Source of the DNA: Clostridiales bacterium UBA4698
GTDB taxonomy: Bacteria > Bacillota > Clostridia > TANB77 > UBA1234
Length of the DNA: 13,275 bases
Assembly: GCA_002404755.1 (NCBI GenBank)
Contig: DHKI01000009.1
Span: 1-13,275, forward strand
Direction of reading: 5' to 3'
Numbering within the stretch: position 1 is the first letter of the stretch; every line of letters begins with the position of its first letter. Of the stretch, positions 7,252 through 13,275 are shown one piece after another. Under the pieces are notes generated by a model. The model ran no database searches, had not been told where the DNA came from, and saw only the letters and a program-made list of their open reading frames with translations. A program made the position numbers and the translations under genes.

Positions 7252-7982
7252 ATGAAAGTAGTAGTTCAAAAATATGGTGGTAGTTCTGTGGCAGATAATC
7301 AAAAGTTATTTAATGTTTGTAAACACATAATACGGAGCAAAAGAAAAAGGCAACTCAGTAGTTGCAGTTGTTTCAGCTCAAGGAGATATGACAGACGAAT
7401 TGTTAAAAGAAAAAGAAGAGATCTCCTACAAAGGAGATTTGAGAGAGCAAGATGTTTTGTTGGCAGTTGGAGAACAAATAACAGCAACAAAACTTGCAAT
7501 GTGCTTAAAATTTTTGGGACACGATGCAATTTCTCTTTTAGGATGGCAAGTTCCAATTCTAACTGATTCAAATTACGGTGAGGCTAATATTATTAAAGTA
7601 AAAACTACAAGAATGCAAAAAGAATTAAAAGAAGGAAAGATTGTGGTAATTGCTGGGTTTCAAGGAATTACTAGTGAAAATAATATAACAACACTTGGAA
7701 GACGGAGGCTCTGATATCACTGCAATAGCTATAGCTGAAGCACTAGGATTGCATGAATGTGAAGTATACAAGGATGTGGATGGAGTATATTCTGAAGATC
7801 CAAACCAAAACAAGGATGCTATAAAATATGAGATGCTATCATATGATAAGATGATAGAAATGGCGAAAAGTGGAGCTGAAGTGCTACAGTATAAATGTGT
7901 GGAGATGGCAAAGGAAAAAAATATAGAAATAGTAGTTAAATCTACTTTTGATTTTAATAGTAAAGGAACAATAATATGTTAG
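7252..7982 (+). CDS. lysC: Aspartate kinase, catalytic domain only, read through two +1 frameshifts
   Basis: Predicted to phosphorylate aspartate, the first step to diaminopimelate and lysine. The protein is in three frames: 7252-7332 (27 codons, from MKVVVQKYGGSSVAD to CKHII), 7334-7702 (123 codons, GAKEKGNSVVAVVSAQ to TTLGR) and 7704-7982 (92 residues, GGSDITAIAIAEA to the end). Skipping C7333 and C7703 yields 242 residues that align without gaps to the Bacillus LysC catalytic domain as I remember it. KYGGSSVAD, VVSAQGDMTDEL, GEQ, AGFQG, GRGGSD and VYKDVDGVYSEDP are all intact. The second junction falls inside GRGGSD, between R and G. The product stops after the kinase domain with no ACT domains, so lysine feedback may be lost. 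AAGAGGT at 7238-7244 fixes the start, and the TAG overlaps the ddh ribosome binding site. Conserved motifs in all three pieces argue against a decayed pseudogene. An assembly error or recent mutation is not excluded. Confidence 0.82.
7330..7338 (+). other. lysC frameshift site 1 (ATA-CGG-AGC)
   Basis: In frame 1 the codons read ATA CGG AGC. To continue the kinase, translation must pass from ATA (7330-7332) to GGA (7334-7336), skipping C7333. Alignment with the LysC family gives ...CKHII-GAKEKG... with no residue added or lost. There is no homopolymer run, so transcriptional slippage is unlikely. If no shift occurs, frame 1 runs on to a stop at 7564-7566 with a basic, cysteine-rich tail unlike any kinase. 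Confidence 0.75.
7700..7708 (+). other. lysC frameshift site 2 (AGA-CGG-AGG)
   Basis: In frame 2 the codons read AGA CGG AGG CTC TGA, so unshifted ribosomes stop at 7712-7714. Skipping C7703 joins TTLGR to GGSD and restores the invariant GRGGSD motif exactly. The site shares A-CGG-AG with site 1, in the same codon phase. As four-base codons, both sites would be CGGA standing for glycine. Here that glycine is strongly conserved in the family. Confidence 0.78.
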
Positions 7983-7996
7983 GAGGGAAAGAGTGT

Positions 7997-8980
7997 ATGA
8001 GTATTAGAATAGGAATAATTGGATATGGAAATCTAGGAAAAGGTGTAGAGCTTGCTATTTTAAATAATAGTGATATGGAACTTAAAGCAATATTCACAAG
8101 AAGAAAACCAGAAGATATAGAGACATTGACAAAAGCAAAAGTCGTTTCAGTAGAAGAAGTAGAGAATTGGCAAGAAGAGATAGATGTAATGATTTTGTGT
8201 GGAGGTTCCGCAACAGATTTGCCATATCAAACACCAAAGTATGCATCTATGTTTAATGTGATAGATAGTTTCGATACACATGCAAAGATACCAGAACATT
8301 TTAAAAATGTAAATGAGAGTGCGCAAGTTTCAAAAAAGATAGCTTTAATTTCATGTGGATGGGATCCAGGAGTGTTTTCGTTAAATAGATTGTTAGGTGA
8401 GTGTTATTTGCCTAAAGGAGAAACATATACTTTTTGGGGAAAAGGAGTTAGTCAAGGACATTCGGATGCAATAAGGCGAATAAAAGGTGTGAAAGATGCG
8501 AAACAATATACAATTCCAATACATGAAGCAATAGAAAAAATAAGAAATGGTCAAAATATCCAATTAACAACAAGAGAAAAACATAAAAGAGAATGCTATG
8601 TTGTTTTAGAGGAAGGCGCCAATAAAGAAAGAATAAAAGATGAGATAATAAATATGCCGAATTATTTTGCGGATTATGATACAGTGGTAAACTTTGTATC
8701 TGAAAAAGAATTAAAAGAAAATCATGCCGCAATGCCACACGGAGGATTTGTTATAAGAAGTGGAAAAACGGGGATAAATAATGAATCTAATCAAGTAATA
8801 GAATATTCATTAAAATTAGATTCTAACCCAGAGTTCACATCTAGCATACTTATAGCATATGCGAGAGCTGTTTACAGATTAAATAAAAAAGGAGAATACG
8901 GAGCTATTACAGTTTTTGATATACCACCAGTGTTACTTTCTAATAAATCAAGAGAAGAATTATTAAAAGAAATTTTGTAA
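7997..8980 (+). CDS. ddh: meso-Diaminopimelate dehydrogenase
   Basis: Predicted to aminate and reduce L-tetrahydrodipicolinate directly to meso-diaminopimelate with NADPH and ammonia, bypassing the longer acylated routes. The 327-residue length is near the 320 of the Corynebacterium enzyme. An N-terminal nucleotide-binding motif, IGIIGYGNLGKGVE, is followed by CGGSATDLP, DSFDTHAKIPEH, SCGWDPGVFSLNR and FWGKGVSQGHSDAIRRI, all hallmark Ddh segments. The start at 7997 is chosen because AGGAGGG (7981-7987) precedes it by nine bases. This ribosome binding site overlaps the lysC stop, so translation is probably coupled to the end of lysC. It contains the decamer AATACGGAGC (8895-8904), identical to lysC site 1 but phased TAC-GGA, and here the frame is unbroken. 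Confidence 0.94.
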   Translation: MSIRIGIIGYGNLGKGVELAILNNSDMELKAIFTRRKPEDIETLTKAKVVSVEEVENWQEEIDVMILCGGSATDLPYQTPKYASMFNVIDSFDTHAKIPEHFKNVNESAQVSKKIALISCGWDPGVFSLNRLLGECYLPKGETYTFWGKGVSQGHSDAIRRIKGVKDAKQYTIPIHEAIEKIRNGQNIQLTTREKHKRECYVVLEEGANKERIKDEIINMPNYFADYDTVVNFVSEKELKENHAAMPHGGFVIRSGKTGINNESNQVIEYSLKLDSNPEFTSSILIAYARAVYRLNKKGEYGAITVFDIPPVLLSNKSREELLKEIL

Positions 8981-9003
8981 GTTAGGTAGGAGGAGGGATT
9001 AGC

Positions 9004-9888
9004 TTGAAAAAAGAGGTTTTTAAAGGCTGTGGTACAGCGATAATAACCCCGTTTACAACTGATGGAGTTAATTTTGAAGAATTTAAAAAAATGTTGGAAT
9101 TTCAAATTAGAGAAGGGACAGATGCAATAATTGTTTGTGGAACCACGGGAGAATCTTCAACAATGACAGAAAAAGAAAAAAAGGAGACAATTAAATTTGC
9201 TGTAGATGTAGTAAATAAAAGAGTTCCGGTAATTGCAGGAACAGGAAGCAATTGTACGAAAAATGCTATAGAAATGTCAAAATATGCAGAAAGCGTGGGA
9301 GTAGACGCACTTTTGATTGTTACACCATATTATAATAAGACAACCCAACAAGGATTAATTGAACATTATAAAACAATAGCACTTGAAGTAAAAATTCCGA
9401 TAATAATCTATAATGTACCATCAAGAACGGGAGTCAACATATTGCCAAAAACTTGTTTTGAACTTTCAAAGATAGAAAATATAGTTGCAGTGAAAGAGGC
9501 AAGTGGAAATATATCTCAAGTGGCAGAAATAGCTAATTTATGTAGAGAAAACTTAGCAATATATTCGGGAAATGATGATCAAATATTGCCAGTACTTTCA
9601 GTGGGTGGAAGTGGAGTTATATCAGTGCTTTCTAATATAATTCCAAAAGATGTACACAATATGGTATATAGCTTTTTAGATGGCAATATAAAAAATGCAA
9701 TAAAGTTACAACTAGATACTTTAAATCTAACAGCAAGCTTGTTTTCTGAAGTAAATCCAATACCAATAAAAGCGGCATGCAACATGCTGGGATATGATGT
9801 TGGAATTCCAAGATTACCTTTGATAGAGATGAGTGCAGAAGCAAAAGAAAAATTAAAACAAGAGATAAAAAATTATGGATTATTATAA
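9004..9888 (+). CDS. dapA: 4-Hydroxy-tetrahydrodipicolinate synthase
   Basis: Condenses pyruvate with aspartate semialdehyde in the committed step to diaminopimelate and lysine. It is a 294-residue TIM-barrel lyase of the DapA/NAL family. The Schiff-base lysine is K164 in VAVKEASG, the catalytic tyrosine is Y136 in IIYNVPSRTG with R141, and the threonine pair is T47-T48 in GTTGES. Together these favour true DapA over N-acetylneuraminate lyase, and so do the dapB and asd neighbours. Translation starts at TTG 9004, six bases after the strong AGGAGGAGGG (8988-8997); no nearer ATG is suitable. Confidence 0.94.
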   Translation: MKKEVFKGCGTAIITPFTTDGVNFEEFKKMLEFQIREGTDAIIVCGTTGESSTMTEKEKKETIKFAVDVVNKRVPVIAGTGSNCTKNAIEMSKYAESVGVDALLIVTPYYNKTTQQGLIEHYKTIALEVKIPIIIYNVPSRTGVNILPKTCFELSKIENIVAVKEASGNISQVAEIANLCRENLAIYSGNDDQILPVLSVGGSGVISVLSNIIPKDVHNMVYSFLDGNIKNAIKLQLDTLNLTASLFSEVNPIPIKAACNMLGYDVGIPRLPLIEMSAEAKEKLKQEIKNYGLL

Positions 9889-9900
9889 AGGAGAATGGCC

Positions 9901-10656
9901 ATGATAAAAATCTTAATTAGTGGTATAGCTGGAAGAATGGGGCAAGAACTTTTAAAAGAAATAGAAAAAGATAAAGAATTTATTGTATGTGCAGGATTTG
10001 ATAAAGTATCATCTAATAACGAAATTCCAATATATAATGATATAGAAAGTATTAAAGAACAACCAGATGTGATAATAGATTTTTCTAATCCAAAGGCAAC
10101 ATTAGCTGTGTTAGAATATGCAAGACAAAAGTTAATACCAATAGTGATAGCTACTACAGGTTTTACGGAAAATGAAATTAAACTTATAAAAGAAAGTGCA
10201 AAAGTAATCCCGATTTTCAAGTCAAATAATATGTCTTATGAGATTAGTCTTATGGGTGAGATTGTGTCAAAATTGGCAGTTAAGCTCAAGGATGCTGATA
10301 TTGAAATAGTTGAAACACACCATCGAAATAAGATAGATAGCCCAAGTGGAACTGCTTTGATGTTAGCTGATTCAATAAATCGTGCCCGTGAAGATAAGTT
10401 TGAGTATGTTTATGAAAGACATTCAAAACGAAAAGAACGTAGTAGTGATGAAATAGGTATTCATTCAGTAAGAGGTGGTACAGAAGTAGGTAAGCATAGT
10501 GTGATATTTTTAAGTGAAAATGAAATTTTAGAAATAACTCATAGTGTATCATCAAGAAAAATATTTGCAAAAGGAGCTTTAAAAGCAACTAAATATGTAA
10601 TAAATCAAAAAGCAGGACTTTATGATATGAAAAATTTGTTAAAGGAAGAAAAATAA
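9901..10656 (+). CDS. dapB: 4-Hydroxy-tetrahydrodipicolinate reductase
   Basis: Reduces the DapA product to tetrahydrodipicolinate, the substrate of Ddh. The product has 251 residues. The NAD(P)-binding motif GIAGRMGQ is near the N-terminus and VIATTGF follows. The active-site signature ETHHRNKIDSPSGTA includes H140-H141 and K144, and HSVRGG follows. ATG 9901 is preferred over ATG 9895 because AAAGGAG ends at 9893, leaving 7 rather than 1 base of spacing. The Shine-Dalgarno overlaps the dapA stop, indicating tight coupling in the operon. Confidence 0.94.
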   Translation: MIKILISGIAGRMGQELLKEIEKDKEFIVCAGFDKVSSNNEIPIYNDIESIKEQPDVIIDFSNPKATLAVLEYARQKLIPIVIATTGFTENEIKLIKESAKVIPIFKSNNMSYEISLMGEIVSKLAVKLKDADIEIVETHHRNKIDSPSGTALMLADSINRAREDKFEYVYERHSKRKERSSDEIGIHSVRGGTEVGKHSVIFLSENEILEITHSVSSRKIFAKGALKATKYVINQKAGLYDMKNLLKEEK

Positions 10657-10657
10657 T

Positions 10658-11650
10658 ATGGATAATAAAATAATAGCGATAGTTGGTGCTACAGGATTGG
10701 TAGGGCAAACTGTTTTACAAGTGTTAGAAGAGAAAAATCTTACTGATTTTAAATATGAATTATTAGCATCTAAGAGGTCACAAGGCAAAAAAATAAGATT
10801 CATGAATAAAGAGTACGAAGTGGAAGAATTGAACCAAAATACTTTTGATAAAAAAATAGATTATGCAATATTTGTAGCTGGTAGCGAAATATCAAAAGAA
10901 TATGCAAGACTTGCAGTACAAAAAGGAACTATTGTAATAGATAACAGTAGCTATTTTAGAATGGATGAAGATGTACCGCTTGTAGTACCAGAAGTAAATC
11001 CTGAAGATATAAAAAAGCACAGAGGGATTATAGCAAATCCAAACTGTTCTACAATTCAAGCGGTAGTTGCATTAAAACCACTAGATGATAAATATAAGAT
11101 AAAAAGAATCGTTTATTCTACATATCAAGCAGTGTCCGGTGCAGGTAGCAAAGGAATAAAAGATTTAGAGAATACGTTAAAAGGATTGAAAAATGAAAAA
11201 TTTCCTTATCCAATTGCAAATAATTGTATACCACAGATAGATTCTTTTACTGCGAATGGATACACAAAAGAAGAGATGAAAATGATAAATGAAACAAGAA
11301 AGATTTTGAATAACCCTCAAATGAAAATAACAGCAACAACAGTTAGAGTACCTATTTTAAATTCACATTCAGAATCAATAAATGTTGAGTTTAAAAAAGA
11401 CTTTGAAATTGAAGAATTAAAAACATTATTATCGAATAGTCCATCTATAGTACTTCAAGATGACATATCAAAAGAAGTTTATCCACTTGCAGTTGCGACA
11501 ACTGGAAAAGACGAAGTGTATGTTGGTAGAATTAGAAGAGACGATAGTATTGAATCTGGAATAAATATGTGGGTAGTAGCGGATAATATAAGAAAAGGAG
11601 CTGCTAGCAACGCAGTTCAAATATTAGAACTACTTATAAATAAAATGTAA
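10658..11650 (+). CDS. asd: Aspartate-semialdehyde dehydrogenase
   Basis: Reduces aspartyl phosphate, the LysC product, to aspartate semialdehyde. The 330-residue product has the nucleotide-binding motif VGATGLVGQTVLQVL and the catalytic cysteine C130 in NPNCSTIQ. TYQAVSGAG and the catalytic histidine H237 in RVPILNSHSES follow. The residue before the histidine is S, where many relatives have G (GHSE), a minor variation. The ATG lies one base after the dapB stop, with AAAGGAA at 10641-10647 inside dapB. It is the last gene of the cluster and completes the set needed to reach meso-diaminopimelate from aspartate. Confidence 0.95.
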   Translation: MDNKIIAIVGATGLVGQTVLQVLEEKNLTDFKYELLASKRSQGKKIRFMNKEYEVEELNQNTFDKKIDYAIFVAGSEISKEYARLAVQKGTIVIDNSSYFRMDEDVPLVVPEVNPEDIKKHRGIIANPNCSTIQAVVALKPLDDKYKIKRIVYSTYQAVSGAGSKGIKDLENTLKGLKNEKFPYPIANNCIPQIDSFTANGYTKEEMKMINETRKILNNPQMKITATTVRVPILNSHSESINVEFKKDFEIEELKTLLSNSPSIVLQDDISKEVYPLAVATTGKDEVYVGRIRRDDSIESGINMWVVADNIRKGAASNAVQILELLINKM

Positions 11651-11654
11651 AAAT

Positions 11655-11699
11655 GGAGTGCATTCAATATGTTAACATTTAACATATTGAATGCACTCC
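11655..11699. terminator. Long bidirectional hairpin between convergent asd and serS
   Basis: Positions 11655-11673 and 11681-11699 form a perfect 19-bp inverted repeat, beginning GGAGTGCATTC. Two further A-T pairs in the loop could make 21 bp with a 3-base loop. It begins four bases after the asd stop and lies 32 bases past the end of serS. Read on the minus strand it is followed by ATTTTTACATTTT, a good U tract, so it should end serS transcription well. On the plus strand the tail is poor in T. It probably serves both genes. Confidence 0.75.
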
Positions 11700-11731
11700 T
11701 AATTAGTTCATAGGAGTAATATGCTGATAAA

Positions 11732-13018
11732 TTATTTTTTAGGTAGTATTTTATCTTTACCACCCATATAAGGTCTTAAAGCAACTGGAATATTAACGCT
11801 ACCATCTTCGTTAACATTGTTCTCTAAAAATGCAATTAAACCACGAGGAGTAGCAAGAACAGTATTGTTAAGAGTGTGAACTAAATAGTTTCCATCTTTA
11901 CCTTTTGCTCTAATGCCAAGACGTCTTGCTTGAGCATCTCCAAGAGTTGAACAGCTTCCAACTTCAAAATATTTCTTTTGTCTTGGACTCCAAGCTTCAA
12001 CATCACAAGATTTAACCTTTAAATCCGCTAAATCACCACTGCAGCATTCAAGGGTTCTAACCGGTACATCTAGGCTTCTAAAGAATTCAACTGTGTAGTT
12101 CCACATTTTATTGTACCATTCCATAGAATCTTCAGGCTTACAAAGAACAACCATTTCTTGTTTTTCAAATTGATGAACTCTATAAACGCCTCTTTCTTCG
12201 ATACCGTGAGAACCAACCTCTTTTCTAAAGCATGGAGAATAAGAGGTAAGGGTAAGTGGTAGTTCTTCTTCTTTTACGATTTGTCCTTTAAATTTACCAA
12301 TCATAGAGTGTTCACTAGTACCAATTAAAAATAGATCTTCACCCTCGATTTTGTACATCATAGCTTCCATTTCTGCAAAGCTCATAACTCCGTTTACAAC
12401 ATCGCTTCTAATCATAAAAGGTGGGATGCAATATGTAAAGCCTTTGTCAATCATAAAGTCTCTTGCATAAGAAATCATTGCAGAATGAAGTCTAGCAACA
12501 TCTCCCATTAAATAATAAAAACCATTTCCACTAGTTCTACCAGCACTGTCTTTATCAAGTCCATTTAATCTTGCCATTATGTCAGCGTGATAAGGAACTT
12601 CAAAATTAGGTACAACTGGTTCACCAAATTTTTCGTTTTCAACATTTTCGCTATCGTCTTTTCCTATTGGAACAGATGCATCAATTATATTTGGAATAAC
12701 CATCATTTTTTCTTTAATCTTTGCAGATAAATCAGCTTCTTTAGCTTCAATATCTTCTAATTCTTTGTTAATTTCAGAAACTTTAGCTTTTATGGCATTT
12801 GCTTCATCGATTTTTTTCTCTCTCATAAGATTACCAACCTCTTGGCTCTTAGAATTTCTTTCAGCTCTAAGCTCATCACCTTTAACACGAGCATCTCTTA
12901 AAGCCTTGTCAAGTTCTAAAACTTCATCAACAAGTGGAAGTTTAGCATCTTGGAATTTTTTCTTAATGTTTTCTTTAACTAAATCTGGATTTTCTCTTAC
13001 AAACTTAATATCTAACAT
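11732..13018 (-). CDS. serS: Seryl-tRNA synthetase
   Basis: A class II synthetase charging tRNA-Ser with serine. It is 428 residues, the usual size. The N-terminal coiled-coil tRNA-binding arm (about 30-110) is rich in charged residues. The catalytic core follows, with TSEHSMIGKF, the motif 2 region PCFRKEVGSHGIEERGVYRVHQFEK and motif 3 NNTVLATPRGLIAFLENN. Sequences for the serine and ATP pockets appear normal. The ATG at 13018 is preceded by AAGGAGGT (plus-strand positions 13025-13032). It runs convergent to asd and is controlled by its own T-box leader. It has no in-frame CGG codon. Confidence 0.96.
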   Translation of the reverse strand: MLDIKFVRENPDLVKENIKKKFQDAKLPLVDEVLELDKALRDARVKGDELRAERNSKSQEVGNLMREKKIDEANAIKAKVSEINKELEDIEAKEADLSAKIKEKMMVIPNIIDASVPIGKDDSENVENEKFGEPVVPNFEVPYHADIMARLNGLDKDSAGRTSGNGFYYLMGDVARLHSAMISYARDFMIDKGFTYCIPPFMIRSDVVNGVMSFAEMEAMMYKIEGEDLFLIGTSEHSMIGKFKGQIVKEEELPLTLTSYSPCFRKEVGSHGIEERGVYRVHQFEKQEMVVLCKPEDSMEWYNKMWNYTVEFFRSLDVPVRTLECCSGDLADLKVKSCDVEAWSPRQKKYFEVGSCSTLGDAQARRLGIRAKGKDGNYLVHTLNNTVLATPRGLIAFLENNVNEDGSVNIPVALRPYMGGKDKILPKK

Positions 13019-13032
13019 AAATTTACCTCCTT

Positions 13033-13246
13033 AAAAATAAAGACTCTCCCAAATCCAAAGGACGAGGGAGAGTCGTGGTACCACCTTAATTACTTCTTTT
13101 AAGCACACTTTAACCTATGTGACAGGTTTAGCTTTCGCTAAAAGCTCAAGAGTAGATTCATAAAATGTATTGTACTAATTCACACCAACCATTAGCTCTC
13201 TTAAAAAATACCAAATTACTACTAGTCTCTATCATCGCCAAATTAT
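13033..13246 (-). promoter_or_regulatory. Serine T-box leader of serS, specifier UCU
   Basis: Reading the minus strand, Stem I begins with GCGATGATAGAGAC. The AG-bulge/terminal-loop segment GAGAGCTAATGGTTGGTGTG comes next, then the specifier region GAA-UCU-AC (UCU at 13156-13154). The T-box AAGGTGGTACCACG lies near 13087-13074 and overlaps the terminator. The terminator stem pairs 13042-13050 with 13066-13074 (GACTCTCCC/GGGAGAGTC) and is followed by TTTATTTTT. Uncharged tRNA-Ser should pair with the UCU specifier and the T-box, favouring the antiterminator and raising serS expression. UCU is a serine codon and agrees with the downstream gene. Confidence 0.92.
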
Positions 13247-13252
13247 GAAGCA

Positions 13253-13258
13253 ATTATA
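13253..13258 (-). promoter_or_regulatory. -10 box of the serS T-box promoter
   Basis: The minus strand reads TATAAT here, a perfect -10 hexamer a few bases before the predicted Stem I. With normal 17-bp spacing the -35 box would lie just beyond the window edge, so only half the promoter can be judged. Confidence 0.5.
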
Positions 13259-13275
13259 TAACGAAAATAGGTGAA

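Noticed and set aside
7299..7571. Minus-strand open frame across lysC, and other long opposite-strand frames over gdpP, tilS, ftsH, dapA and dapB.
   Set aside because: They lie antisense to clearly identified genes, have no ribosome binding sites that I can see, and their leucine, isoleucine and phenylalanine-rich translations are what the complement of AT-rich coding DNA gives.
7333..7703. Transcriptional slippage or re-initiation as the cause of the lysC frame changes.
   Set aside because: Neither site has a homopolymer run for polymerase slippage. Re-initiation would not keep a gapless protein across the GRGGSD motif, and no start codon is suitably placed after either GGAG.
7252..7982. 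lysC as an ordinary decaying pseudogene.
   Set aside because: All catalytic motifs in the three segments are intact, there are no stops within the correct frames, both shifts are +1 with the same sequence and phase, and the gene heads an otherwise complete operon. I keep a recent double mutation as a possibility but do not prefer it.
9895..9900. ATG at 9895 as the start of dapB.
   Set aside because: It is one base from the AAAGGAG ribosome binding site. ATG 9901 has normal spacing and gives the usual family N-terminus MIKILISGIAGRMG.
12765..13034. Plus-strand open frame opposite the start of serS.
   Set aside because: It is the shadow of the coiled-coil region of serS and has no independent support.

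Overview
The window is low-GC, AT-rich bacterial DNA with strong AGGAGG-type ribosome binding sites, a T-box leader and the gene order gdpP-rplI-dnaB-tilS-ftsH. These point to a Bacillota (Firmicutes) chromosome, probably an anaerobic Clostridia-like or uncultured Bacilli-like lineage; I cannot name a genus. Nothing in it looks like a phage, transposon or CRISPR locus.

Layout. 1-39 is the last codons of an unidentified upstream gene, closed by a terminator (43-79). A near-consensus promoter (239-267) starts a housekeeping run: gdpP (c-di-AMP phosphodiesterase), a hairpin, rplI (ribosomal protein L9), dnaB (replicative helicase), a short tilS (tRNA-Ile lysidine synthetase) and ftsH (membrane AAA protease). 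The hpt gene often found between tilS and ftsH is absent. After a 133-base gap with an 18-bp perfect palindrome comes a tight five-gene cluster, lysC-ddh-dapA-dapB-asd. Together these genes encode the whole route from aspartate to meso-diaminopimelate by the one-step dehydrogenase variant, supplying peptidoglycan and/or lysine. A long inverted repeat separates this cluster from the convergent serS gene (minus strand), which is preceded by a serine T-box leader with specifier UCU.

The point most worth attention is lysC. Aspartate kinase is encoded in three pieces in frames 1, 2 and 3. All catalytic motifs are intact and both junctions need exactly one base skipped. Both junctions are the same sequence in the same phase, A-CGG-AG, so an in-frame CGG codon lies exactly at each break. 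By my hand scan these are the only two in-frame CGG codons among about 4,050 codons in the window. About 40 other CGG triplets lie inside genes, and all are out of frame. A decamer identical to the first site occurs in ddh with CGG out of phase, and that gene is not broken. This pattern suggests translational +1 frameshifting at an unassigned or very poorly read CGG codon, or four-base decoding of CGGA as glycine. Two chance mutations or assembly errors remain possible but fit the pattern less well. The kinase also ends straight after the catalytic domain, without the usual ACT regulatory domains, and no lysine riboswitch precedes it.
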